Assembly: GCF_011682065.1 (NCBI RefSeq)
Contig: NZ_VUYU01000002.1
Span: forward strand, 124,001 to 188,000
Reading direction: 5' to 3'
DNA length: 64,000 nucleotides
From: Massilia rubra
GTDB lineage: Bacteria > Pseudomonadota > Gammaproteobacteria > Burkholderiales > Burkholderiaceae_D
A program made the translations under genes and the position numbers. This document shows, in pieces, positions 42,815-52,100 of this stretch. Positions within the stretch are counted from its first letter, which is position 1. Every line of letters begins with the position of its first letter. The notes beneath the pieces are model-generated. The model was not told where the DNA came from and searched no databases. It saw only the letters and a list, made by a program, of their open reading frames with translations.

Positions 42815-44500
42815 ATGAACCCATTCGATACGCATACGATTTTCAATCAAGCCAGTCAATTCGGCAATACCAACCTGTTCGCTGTCGATCCGGCGCTGCG
42901 CGAGGCGGTGGTGCGCGAGGGCGCGCCGTGGGCAGTCGATGGCTTGCTGGCGCTCGGCGCAACGCTCGGCCGGGCCGAGGTGCTCGACCTGGCGCGCCTG
43001 GCTAATGTAAACAAACCCGTCTTGCATAATTTCGACCGCAATGGACGGCGCATCGACGAAGTCGAATTCCATCCATCCTGGCAGCAGTTGATGGCCTTGA
43101 TGATCGGCGCCGGCGTGCATGCCTCGCCGTGGGAATCGGGCAAGGGCGGCGCACAGGTGGCGCGCGCGGCCCAGTACCTGCTGTTCGGGCAGGTGGAAAA
43201 CGGCGCGCAATGCCCGGTCACGATGACCTACGCCTCGGTGCCGGCGCTGCGCCAGGCCGGCGCGATCGGGGCCAAGTGGCTGCCCAAGATCTTGTCGCGC
43301 CACTACGATCCGCGCTCGCTGCCGATCGAGCAGAAGACCGGTGCGCTGATCGGCATGGGCATGACCGAAAAGCAGGGCGGCACCGACGTGCGGGCCAATA
43401 CCACGCGCGCGACGGCGATCGAGGCCGGCCAGGCGCAGGCGCGCTTTGGCGAGGAGGGCGTGGACGCCTGGCGCATCGTCGGCCACAAATGGTTTTTCTC
43501 GGCACCGCAGTCCGATGCGCACCTGATCCTGGCCCAGACCGACGCTGAAGGCAGCGCCGGCCTGTCGTGCTTCTTCGTGCCGCGCTACCTGCCCGACGGC
43601 AGCCGCAATGCGATCCGCGTGCAGCGGCTCAAGGATAAACTGGGCAACCGTTCGAACGCCTCGTCCGAAGTGGAGTTTTGCGACGCCGTCGGCTGGCTGG
43701 TGGGCAAAGTCGGGCGCGGCATTCCCACTATCCTGGAGATGGGCGGGCATACCCGGCTCGATTGCGTGCTCGGTAGCGCCGCCATCATGCGCGCGGCGCT
43801 CACGCACGCGCTGCACCACGCGCGCGAACGCGCCGCTTTCGGGCGCGCCTTGGCCGAACAGCCGCTGATGCAAAACGTGCTGGCCGACCTGGCGCTGGAA
43901 TCGGAAGCGGCCACCGTGTTTGCGCTGCGCCTGGCGCGCTGCTTCGACCAGGGCGCCGACCCGGCCCAGGCGCTGCTTGGCCGCATCCTCACGCCGGCCG
44001 GCAAATACTGGCTGTGCAAGCGCGGCCCGGCGTTCGGGGCCGAGGCGATGGAAGTCATGGGCGGCAACGGCTATGTGGAAGACGGTCCGCTGGCGCGCCT
44101 GTACCGTGAGGCCCCGGTCAATTCGATCTGGGAAGGTTCCGGCAATGTGATGTGCCTGGACCTGCTGCGCGCCTTCGGCAAGACGCCGGCGGCGCGCGCG
44201 GCGCTGGCGGGCGAGCTGGCGCTGGCCGGCGCCGCCAATCCGGCGTTTAACGCGTTCAGCGAACGGCTGCTGGCCGAGCTGGAAGGGCCGCAGGGCGACG
44301 AATACGGCGCGCGCCGGCTGGCCGAACGGATCGTGATCGCGGTGCAGGCGGCGCTGCTGCTGCGCCATGCGCCGGCGTTTGTCAGCGCCGCCTTCATCGC
44401 CTCGCGCGTGGCGGCGGGTGTGGGCGGGGCGTTCGGCCGCTTGCCGGCCGGTGTCGATTGCGCGGCGATCCTGGCGCGAGCGCTGCCGCCTGGCGCTTGA
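42815..44500 (+). CDS. AidB-like acyl-CoA dehydrogenase
   Basis: 561 residues, longer than typical acyl-CoA dehydrogenases (about 390) and matching the AidB subgroup. QCPVTMTYASVPALR and GMGMTEKQGGTDVRANTTRA bind FAD/substrate, WFFSAPQSDAHLILAQT is the beta-domain, and GGNGYVEDGPLARLYREAPV and SIWEGSGNVMCLDLLRA are near the C-terminus. E. coli AidB is part of the alkylation (Ada) response and binds DNA through a C-terminal domain; whether this protein is an AidB orthologue or a catabolic isovaleryl-CoA-type enzyme is not settled. ATG 42815 follows a GGAG 18 bases upstream, a poor distance, so the start is moderately sure. Confidence 0.9.
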   Translation: MNPFDTHTIFNQASQFGNTNLFAVDPALREAVVREGAPWAVDGLLALGATLGRAEVLDLARLANVNKPVLHNFDRNGRRIDEVEFHPSWQQLMALMIGAGVHASPWESGKGGAQVARAAQYLLFGQVENGAQCPVTMTYASVPALRQAGAIGAKWLPKILSRHYDPRSLPIEQKTGALIGMGMTEKQGGTDVRANTTRATAIEAGQAQARFGEEGVDAWRIVGHKWFFSAPQSDAHLILAQTDAEGSAGLSCFFVPRYLPDGSRNAIRVQRLKDKLGNRSNASSEVEFCDAVGWLVGKVGRGIPTILEMGGHTRLDCVLGSAAIMRAALTHALHHARERAAFGRALAEQPLMQNVLADLALESEAATVFALRLARCFDQGADPAQALLGRILTPAGKYWLCKRGPAFGAEAMEVMGGNGYVEDGPLARLYREAPVNSIWEGSGNVMCLDLLRAFGKTPAARAALAGELALAGAANPAFNAFSERLLAELEGPQGDEYGARRLAERIVIAVQAALLLRHAPAFVSAAFIASRVAAGVGGAFGRLPAGVDCAAILARALPPGA

Positions 44501-44605
44501 ACCGGCGCCTGTACTGACTAAATTGGCGCAAAATGCGGACAAGCGCTCGGTTTGCGAGATAATACGGGCACAAGCCACAACCGGGGACATCGACAAACCT
44601 GCTGC

Positions 44606-44679
44606 GCGGCGTCATTTTCGCTTTGCGATGCTCACCGTACCTTCGTACGGCTGCGCTCCTCGGGCGAAAATGACGCCGC
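44606..44679 (+). repeat. Long inverted repeat in the upp leader
   Basis: GCGGCGTCATTTTCGC (44606-44621) pairs exactly with 44664-44679, and an inner CCGTAC/GTACGG stem closes a CTTC loop (44635-44650). It sits 49 bases before upp. It may be a REP-type genomic repeat or an RNA structure affecting upp expression. A possible -10 (GATAAT, 44558-44563) lies upstream, which would put the hairpin in the transcript. Confidence 0.7.
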
Positions 44680-44728
44680 TCGCTACGGTTTTTCGAGGCC
44701 CCTGACAACAATGATTGAATCGAACTCC

Positions 44729-45379
44729 ATGAAACAAGATCCGCGCTTCCCCAACCTGTTCATCCTCGATCACCCGCTGATCCAGCATAAGCTGAGCCAC
44801 ATGCGCGAACGCGACACGTCCACGCGCACGTTCCGCGAGCTGCTCAAGGAAATCACGCTGCTGATGGGTTACGAAATCACGCGCGACCTGCCGCTCACCA
44901 CGCGCCAGATCGAAACCCCGCTGGTGACCATCGACGCCCCCGTCATCGCCGGCAAAAAACTGGCCATCGTGCCGATCCTGCGCGCCGGTATCGGCATGAG
45001 TGACGGCCTGCTGGAACTGGTGCCGTCGGCGCGCGTGGGCCACGTCGGCGTGTTCCGCGACCCGGAAACCCACAAGCCGGTCGAGTACCTGGTGCGCCTG
45101 CCCGACACCACCGACCGCATCTTCATCCTGTGCGATCCGATGGTCGCCACCGGTAACTCGGCGGTGCACGCCATCGACGTGCTCAAAAAGCGTGGCGTGA
45201 CCGACGAGCAGATCATCTTCCTGGCCCTGGTGGCCGCGCCCGAAGGCGTGCAGGTGGTGCAGGACGCGCATCCGAACGTCAAGCTGTACGTGGCCTCGCT
45301 CGATTCGCACCTGAACGAGCACGCTTACATCGTGCCGGGCCTGGGCGACGCGGGCGACCGCATTTTCGGCACCAAGTAA
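44729..45379 (+). CDS. upp: Uracil phosphoribosyltransferase
   Basis: 216 residues. It salvages uracil to UMP with PRPP. Signatures are [20 protein letters not shown], the PRPP loop [15 protein letters not shown] and the C-terminal [13 protein letters not shown], all as in the E. coli enzyme (208 aa). ATG 44729 gives the usual start ([10 protein letters not shown]); ATG 44711, six codons upstream, is also possible. Neither has a good Shine-Dalgarno. The Hpt gene follows 8 bases after the stop. Confidence 0.97.
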   Translation: MKQDPRFPNLFILDHPLIQHKLSHMRERDTSTRTFRELLKEITLLMGYEITRDLPLTTRQIETPLVTIDAPVIAGKKLAIVPILRAGIGMSDGLLELVPSARVGHVGVFRDPETHKPVEYLVRLPDTTDRIFILCDPMVATGNSAVHAIDVLKKRGVTDEQIIFLALVAAPEGVQVVQDAHPNVKLYVASLDSHLNEHAYIVPGLGDAGDRIFGTK

Positions 45380-45387
45380 GCGGCGCG

Positions 45388-45759
45388 ATGGCCACGCTGA
45401 TCGACCAGGAGTTTTTCGCGCGCCTGCACGCCTTGAACGAGAAGTTCGCGGCCAGCGTGCCGGCCACCCTGGTGCGCCTGGAAGAGCTGCGCGCGCAGTT
45501 CGACCCGGCGGCCGCCGACGCGGCCCTGGTCAAGGAGCTCCATCAGAGCCTGCATACCATCGCCGGCTCGGCGGCGACCTTCGGCTTTCGCGTGTTCGGG
45601 GCGCAGGCGCGCCAGCTGGAACAACGCTTGCGGGTGCTGATGGCGTTCGAGCTGATCGCGGCGAAGGACTGGAACGACTGGCTGCACGCCCTCGACGAGT
45701 ACATCGCGTGGGCACGGCTGGACCCCAAGGCGGCCGCTTATCCCGGCTCGCCTGACTGA
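45388..45759 (+). CDS. Orphan Hpt (histidine phosphotransfer) domain protein
   Basis: 123 residues consisting of one Hpt four-helix bundle, with the phospho-accepting His in SLHTIAGSAATFGF (near residue 57). It should relay phosphoryl groups between a hybrid kinase and a response regulator. No kinase is adjacent; the hybrid kinase at 49137-53603 already has its own Hpt. The ATG overlaps a GCG-rich start, and the gene is 8 bases after upp, so it is probably co-transcribed with it, an odd pairing. Confidence 0.85.
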   Translation: MATLIDQEFFARLHALNEKFAASVPATLVRLEELRAQFDPAAADAALVKELHQSLHTIAGSAATFGFRVFGAQARQLEQRLRVLMAFELIAAKDWNDWLHALDEYIAWARLDPKAAAYPGSPD

Positions 45760-45901
45760 AAACCGCAAGAAAACCACATAGCTCGTTCTTTTTTGCCAAT
45801 TGTGCGCGCATGCAAGGTCAAGTGGGCGTATCGTTTGATCTAGCGCAAACTTCGGCGGTCTCGATGTTCTATATTTATCGGACTGCCGCTGCAAACCGGG
45901 C

Positions 45902-45934
45902 GCTGTAAAAGTTGATATTCTGAATTTTTACAGC
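45902..45934 (+). other. AT-rich hairpin upstream of the cold-shock promoter
   Basis: GCTGTAAAA pairs perfectly with TTTTACAGC across a 15-base loop. It lies 143 bases after the Hpt stop. It could be an operator-type palindrome or an inefficient terminator for the upp-hpt transcript. The remaining 343-base gap (45760-46102) is markedly AT-rich and contains no gene. Confidence 0.45.
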
Positions 45935-45961
45935 ATGCGGGAAGTTTATTTTGCAGAGAAC

Positions 45962-45989
45962 GTGTTTTTTGTGTTTTATTCGGTATAAT
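45962..45989 (+). promoter_or_regulatory. Candidate promoter of the cold-shock gene
   Basis: A perfect TATAAT (45984-45989) lies 16 bases after a weak GTGTTT -35. Transcription from it would give an mRNA leader of about 105 bases before ATG 46103, the long leader expected of cold-shock genes. Confidence 0.6.
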
Positions 45990-46102
45990 GCGGGATCGTT
46001 GTGATTCGAGGTAGTTGTGCAGTCTGTCTGTCATTTCTTTCTTGCTTCGTCAAACGATCTAAAACGGGCGTAAGCCCAACTTAACTGAAATAGGAAATTG
46101 TA

Positions 46103-46306
46103 ATGGCAACTGGCATCGTAAAATGGTTCAATGATTCGAAGGGTTTTGGCTTTATCACTCCTGATGAAGGCGGCGAAGATCTGTTCGCTCACTTCTCGGC
46201 GATTCAGTCGAACGGCTTCAAATCTTTGCAAGAGAACCAGCGCGTCTCTTTCGAAGTAACCGCTGGCCCTAAAGGCAAGCAAGCTTCGAACATTCAGCCA
46301 ATCTAA
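46103..46306 (+). CDS. cspA: Cold-shock protein (CspA family)
   Basis: 67 residues, one OB-fold cold-shock domain with RNP1 KGFGFI and RNP2 DLFAHF and the N-terminal [15 protein letters not shown]. It binds single-stranded RNA/DNA and acts as an RNA chaperone. AGGAA at 46092-46096 is the Shine-Dalgarno. A strong terminator follows. Codon use is less GC-rich than its neighbours, as expected for a highly expressed gene. Confidence 0.97.
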   Translation: MATGIVKWFNDSKGFGFITPDEGGEDLFAHFSAIQSNGFKSLQENQRVSFEVTAGPKGKQASNIQPI

Positions 46307-46322
46307 TCGCTGAGTCAACGAC

Positions 46323-46353
46323 AAAAAATCCTCGGTTTCCGGGGATTTTTTTT
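46323..46353. terminator. Strong bidirectional terminator between cspA and lysR-type gene
   Basis: AAAAAATCCTCGG and CCGGGGATTTTTT pair (13 bp with one G-T) across a TTT loop, with T and A runs on both sides, so it can stop both the cspA and the convergent regulator transcripts. Confidence 0.9.
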
Positions 46354-46397
46354 GTCGTTCTTTTCGTCGGCCCGCCTCGCGCGGGCCGATGGCGTTA

Positions 46398-47312
46398 TCA
46401 AGCCCCGCTGCGCGCGCGCCAGTAATCGGCCTGTGCATAGGTGCGGCGCAGGAAGTCGACGAAGGCGCGAATGCGCAGCGGCAGGTGGCGGCGCTGCGCG
46501 AACACCGCGTGGATGTCGTTGCCCGGCGCGGCAAATGGATCGAGCACGGTACACAGTTTGCCCGCTTCGATCTCGGTTCCCACTTCCCACATCGAGCGCC
46601 ACGCCAGGCCTTTGCCGGCCAGCGCCCAATCGTGCAGCACTTCGCCGTCGTTGCACACCATGTTGCCCGCCACTTTCAAGGTCACCAGCTTGCCGTTGTC
46701 GCGGAAGGTCCAGCCACGCTGGCTGCCTTCGCTGCTGATCGCCAGGCAGTTGTGGCGCGCCAGGTCGGCCAGGGTGTCGGGCACGCCATGGCGTTTCAGG
46801 TAGGCGGGCGAGGCCACCAGCACGCGCTGGTTGTCGGCCAGCTTGACGCCGACCAGGCTCGAATCGGACAGGCTGGCGATGCGGATCGCCACATCCACGC
46901 CTTCGCCGACCACATCGACCACGCGGTCGTTCAGGTTCAGGTTGACCGTCACATCCTGGTGCTCGGCCAAAAAAGACGGGAGCAGGGGCGCCACATGCTG
47001 GCGCCCGAAACCGGCCGGCGCCGACACCAGCAGGTGGCCGCTGGCGCGCGCACTGCGTTCGGCCACCGCCGATTCGGCTTCTTCGAGTTCGCCCAGGATG
47101 CGCTGGCAGTCTTCCAGGAAGGCCGCGCCTTCATCGGTGAGGGCGAGCTTGCGCGTGGTGCGCTGCAGGAGCTTGACGCCGAGGCGCGCTTCGAGCGCGT
47201 CGAGGCGGCGCCCGATCATGGCCGGCGCGATGCCTTCGGCGCGCGCCGCCGCCGACAGGCTGCCGCGCGCGACCACCTCGACGAAAGTGGATATCTGACG
47301 GAACTGCCCCAC
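46398..47312 (-). CDS. LysR family transcriptional regulator
   Basis: 304 residues. The N-terminal winged HTH (FVEVVARGSLSAAARAEGIA, ALEARLGVKLLQRTTRKLAL) is followed by the LysR substrate-binding domain (about 90-295). It is divergent from aceB over a 133-base gap. LysR proteins usually control the divergent gene, so it is a good candidate regulator of malate synthase, although the inducer is unknown. Confidence 0.93.
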   Translation of the reverse strand: MGQFRQISTFVEVVARGSLSAAARAEGIAPAMIGRRLDALEARLGVKLLQRTTRKLALTDEGAAFLEDCQRILGELEEAESAVAERSARASGHLLVSAPAGFGRQHVAPLLPSFLAEHQDVTVNLNLNDRVVDVVGEGVDVAIRIASLSDSSLVGVKLADNQRVLVASPAYLKRHGVPDTLADLARHNCLAISSEGSQRGWTFRDNGKLVTLKVAGNMVCNDGEVLHDWALAGKGLAWRSMWEVGTEIEAGKLCTVLDPFAAPGNDIHAVFAQRRHLPLRIRAFVDFLRRTYAQADYWRARSGA

Positions 47313-47445
47313 GTGTTACTCCTTTTGTCTGTGACAAAAACGCACAGATGAATGTATTTTTTGTCTCGTTTAGCTACCAGTTAGTGAATATACTGGAAGG
47401 CAGACGAAACGCCAATTTGCATTTTTACCTTCTACAGGAGCACGC

Positions 47446-49035
47446 ATGACTATCAATATCCCCGCCGGCATGGAAATCACCGCCGAGATCAAGCCTGGCT
47501 ACGAGCAGATTCTCACTTCCGAGGCGCTGGCCCTGGTGGCGCGCCTGACGCGCGCGTTCGAGCCGCGCCGCCAGGAGCTGCTGGCCACGCGCGTGGAACG
47601 CGCCAAACGCCTCGACGCCGGCGAGCGTCCCGACTTTTTGCCGGAAACCGCGCAGATTCGCGCCGGCGACTGGAAAATCGCGCCGATTCCGCAGGCGCTG
47701 GAGTGCCGCCGCGTCGAAATCACCGGCCCGGTCGAGCGCAAGATGGTCATCAACGCCTTCAATTCGGGCGCCGACAGCTACATGACCGACTTCGAAGACT
47801 CGAACACGCCGAACTGGGACAACCAGATCACGGGCCAGATCAATATGCGTGACGCCGTACGCCGCACGATTTCGCTCGAACAGAACGGCAAGCTGTACAA
47901 GCTCAATGAAAAAATCGCGACCCTGGTCGTGCGTCCGCGCGGCTGGCACCTCGACGAAAAGCATGTGCTGGTCGATGGCAAGCGTATCTCGGGCGGGATT
48001 TTCGACTTCGCTCTGTTCATGATCCACAACGCGAAAGAGCAGCTGGCGCGCGGCGCGGGTCCGTATTTTTACCTGCCGAAGATGGAGTCGCACCTCGAGG
48101 CGCGCCTGTGGAACGATATTTTTGTCATGACGCAGCAGGAACTGGGCCTGCCGCAGGGAACCATCAAGGCCACGGTGCTGATCGAAACGATCCTGGCCGC
48201 GTTCGAGATGGACGAAATCCTGTACGAACTGCGCGAACACAGCGCCGGTTTGAATGCGGGCCGCTGGGACTACATCTTCTCGTGCATCAAAAAATTCAAG
48301 CTCGATAAAGACTTCTGCCTGGCCGACCGTCCGAAAGTGACGATGACGTCGCCGTTCATGCGCGCGTATGCCTTGCTGCTGCTGAAAACCTGCCACAAGC
48401 GCGGGGCGCCGGCCATCGGCGGCATGGCGGCGCTGATCCCGATCAAGAACGATCCGGAGAAAAACGAGATCGCCATGGGCGGCGTGCGCAATGATAAAGC
48501 GCGCGACGCGACCGACGGCTACGACGGCGGCTGGGTTGCGCATCCGGGCCTGGTGGAACTGGCGATGGGCGAATTCAAAAAGGTCCTGGGCGACAAGCCG
48601 AACCAGATCGACAAGCAGCGTCCCGATATCGAGGTAACGGCGGCCGAACTGCTGGACTTCAAGCCGGAAGCGCCGATCACGGAAGCGGGCCTGCGCTACA
48701 ACATCAATGTGGGGATTCATTACCTGGGCAGCTGGCTGGCGGGCAATGGCTGCGTGCCGATTCATAATCTGATGGAAGACGCGGCCACGGCGGAAATCAG
48801 CCGTTCGCAGGTATGGCAGTGGATTCGCTCGACCAAGGGTGTGCTCGACGATGGCCGCAAGGTCACCGCCGACATGGTGCGCGCGATGATTCCGGAGGAA
48901 CTGGCCAAGGTCAAGGAAGTCGCGCCGAACGGGGATAACCCGACCTATGCGCGCGCGGCGGTCATTTTCGAAGAGATGTCGACGTCGGAGTCGTTTGCGG
49001 AGTTTTTGACCTTGCCGCTGTATGAAGAAATCTGA
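47446..49035 (+). CDS. aceB: Malate synthase A
   Basis: 529 residues, normal for malate synthase A. It condenses glyoxylate and acetyl-CoA to malate in the glyoxylate bypass. Signatures are [47 protein letters not shown] and the catalytic-Asp segment [21 protein letters not shown] 7 bases upstream fixes ATG 47446. Isocitrate lyase (aceA) is not in the window. Divergent from the LysR-type gene. Confidence 0.98.
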   Translation: MTINIPAGMEITAEIKPGYEQILTSEALALVARLTRAFEPRRQELLATRVERAKRLDAGERPDFLPETAQIRAGDWKIAPIPQALECRRVEITGPVERKMVINAFNSGADSYMTDFEDSNTPNWDNQITGQINMRDAVRRTISLEQNGKLYKLNEKIATLVVRPRGWHLDEKHVLVDGKRISGGIFDFALFMIHNAKEQLARGAGPYFYLPKMESHLEARLWNDIFVMTQQELGLPQGTIKATVLIETILAAFEMDEILYELREHSAGLNAGRWDYIFSCIKKFKLDKDFCLADRPKVTMTSPFMRAYALLLLKTCHKRGAPAIGGMAALIPIKNDPEKNEIAMGGVRNDKARDATDGYDGGWVAHPGLVELAMGEFKKVLGDKPNQIDKQRPDIEVTAAELLDFKPEAPITEAGLRYNINVGIHYLGSWLAGNGCVPIHNLMEDAATAEISRSQVWQWIRSTKGVLDDGRKVTADMVRAMIPEELAKVKEVAPNGDNPTYARAAVIFEEMSTSESFAEFLTLPLYEEI

Positions 49036-49065
49036 TCGTTAGCCGGTACCGCTAACCCCTGGATC

Positions 49066-49094
49066 CGTCGTTCCCGGCCAGGCCGGGAATGACG
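49066..49094. repeat. REP-like palindrome after aceB
   Basis: CGTCGTTCCCGGCC and GGCCGGGAATGACG are complementary at 13 of 14 positions around a single base. No T-run follows. The CGTCATTCCCG core is a common betaproteobacterial intergenic palindrome. It lies between convergent genes. Confidence 0.6.
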
Positions 49095-49136
49095 CAATGA
49101 CGCAGTGCCGGGCGGCGCGACCGGCTGTGGAAGTCA

Positions 49137-52100
49137 TCACGCCCGCAGCGCCAGCGCTTCGCGCTTGATGATCAATTCCGCAAACTGCTCGGCCGGCATT
49201 GCCGGCGCCAGGTACCACCCCTGCAGCAAGTCGCAATGCTGCGCGCGCAGGTAGTCGAGCTGCGCTTGCGTCTCCACCCCTTCCGCCACCACTTCCAGCC
49301 GCAGGCTGTGCGCCAGCGCGATAATGCCCGCGATGATGGCTGCGTCGTCCGCGTCGTGCGGCACATCGGCCACGAACGAACGGTCGATCTTGATGATATC
49401 GACCGGGAAGCGCTTCAGGTACGAGAGCGACGAGTACCCCGTCCCGAAATCGTCGATCGACAGGCGCACGCCCAGCCCGCGCAGGCGGTGCAGCGCCTTG
49501 AGCGTATCCTGCGCGTGCTCCATCAAGGTGCTCTCGGTGATTTCCAGCTCCAGCAAGTCCGGCGCCAAGCCCGACTCCACCAGCACCGCTTCCACCGTAT
49601 CGGCAAAATTCTTTTGCAGAAGCTGGCGCACCGACAGGTTCACCGCCACCCGCATCGGCGGCAGGCCCTGGTCGATCCACGCCTTGAGCTGCGCGCAGGC
49701 GGTGCGCAGGACGAATTGGCCGAGTGGATTGATCAAGCCCGTTTCTTCGGCCAGCGGAATGAATTCGACCGGAGGCACCATGCCGCGGGTCGGGTGCTTC
49801 CAGCGCACCAGCGCCTCCATGCCGATGATGCGCTGGTTGTCCAGGCGCGCCTGCGGCTGGTAAAACACTTCGAGCTCGTTGCGTTCCAGCGCGCGCCGCA
49901 AGTCGCTCTCCAACCGCACATGCTCCGAAATCGCCTGTTCCATCGACGCTTCGTAGAACTGGAAACCGGTGTTGGTCTTCTTGGCGCGGTACATGGCGCT
50001 GTCGGCGCGCTTGACCAGGGTCGGCACATCGAGCCCGTCGAACGGATACATGGCGATGCCGACGCTGCTGGTGACAAAAATATCGTGGCCGTCGATCTGG
50101 AACGGCGCGGCCAGCACGCGGCCGATGGCCTGGGCGGCGGCGGCCGCCGGCGCCGGGCCGTCGACATCGCCCAGCACCACCGTGAATTCGTCGCCGCCCA
50201 GGCGCGCCACCATGTCGATGCTGCGCACCGCGCGCCGGATGCGCTGCGCCACCGCCACCAGCAGGCGGTCGCCGACGTCGTGCCCGAGGTTGTCGTTGAC
50301 GTACTTGAAGCGGTCCAGGTCCAGGAACAGCACTGCCAGCTGGGTCTTGCCGACGCGGGCCTGGTCGACCGCCTGGCCGAGCAGGTCGAAGAACAGGGTG
50401 CGGTTCGGCAGCCCGGTCAGCAGGTCGTTGAAGGCCAGGTGGCGGATGCGCTTTTCGGCGCGGTTCGCTTCGATGATGCGGCGCACGCGCTGCGACAAGA
50501 CGGCGTAATGAATCGGCTTGGGAATATAGTCGCTGGCGCCGGCCGCAAAGGCCCGCTCGACCGAGGAATTGTCTTCCAGGGCGGTGATCATCAGCACTGG
50601 AATGCTGCTGCCGCCGGGCAGTTCCTGCATCCGCGCGCAGGCGGTAAAGCCATCCATCACCGGCATCACGGCGTCCATCAGCACCACGTCGGGCTGGAAG
50701 CGCTTGAGCATCGTCAAAGCCTGGGCGCCGTCGACCGCTTCTTCGACTTTGAAGCCATCGCGCTGCAAGGTGTAGCGCAAGGTGCTGCGGGTGCTGCGGT
50801 CGTCGTCGACGATGAGCACTTGCGGCACATCGTCGGCGCCTCCCTGGCCGGCCGGGTCGTCGCCCGTGACTTCCAGCGCGAGCGCACCGGCAACCGCATT
50901 GTAGGCCACGCGCAGGCGCGGGAGCAGCGGCACGATCAGTTCCGGCCGGCCGGCAATGGCGTGTTCTTCGGCTTCCTTGGCCAGTTGCGCCAGGTGGGTC
51001 GCGCCCAGGTTGCCCGAGGAGCCTTTGATGGCATGCGCCTTGGCGCGCGCGGTATCAAAGTCGCCGCCATGGGCCGCCGTTTCCAGGTCGAGCAGGTAGT
51101 GCGGCGTGTCTTCGAGGAAGGGGCTGATCGCCTGGGCCAGCGACGGCCCCATGATCTCGCGCAGCTTGACGAACATGGCCTGGTCGATCGGGCTGTCGCC
51201 GGTCTCCGGCACGTACTTTGCGCTGTCGCCATTGTCGCCACCGCGCACGGCGCTGCGCGACTCTTCACCGCGCGGCAGCCAGCGATCGAGCTTCTGGCGC
51301 AGTTCGAACAGGGTGATCGGCTTGGCCAGGTAGTCGTCCATGCCGGCGGCCAGGCATTTTTCGGCGTCGCCGCGCTGGGTGTTGGCGGTCATGGCGACCA
51401 ACGGAGTGCGCCGCCCGCTGCCTTGCTCGAAGGCGCGGATATGCGCGGTCGCTTCGTAGCCGTCCATTTCGGGCATGCTGCAATCCATCAGGATCAGGTC
51501 GAAATTGCCGCTGCGCGCCGCCTCCAGCGCTTCGCGCCCGTTGGCGGCAAATTCGCAGGCGCAGCCGTTCATGGCCAGCATGCCGGCGGCGACCATCTGG
51601 TTGGTGCGGTTGTCTTCGGCCACCAGGATGCGGAACGAGGTGCGCGGCGGCGCGGCCAGGGCGCTGGCGATCGCCATGGCCGGCGCTTTGGCCCCGGCCA
51701 GCAAGTCCTTCAGGGCCTGCAGCAGGCGCTCTTCGCGCAGCGGCTTGCCGAGCGACGGGTGGCCGTCAACCAGGGTGCCGCCCGAGGGCGTGCCGAAGCG
51801 GTCGAGGATCAGCACCAGGGTGCCGGGCGACTCGGCGGCAATTTTGCCGGCCAGGTCGTTGCCGTCGTCGTCGCGGGCGTCGATGTCCATCATGACGATG
51901 CGGTACGGGCGCGCCTCGGCGGCGCCGACCTTAAGCTGCAGCAGCGCTTCGCCGCCCCAGCGCGTGGCGTGGCAGTCGATGCCGTGGCGTTGCATGGTCT
52001 GGGCCACGAAGCTGCGCACGATCTGGCTGTCGTCGACGACGATCACGCGCAGGCCCGCCAGTTCGAGGTGGGCCGGCTCGGGCAGCTCGCGCAGCGCGGC

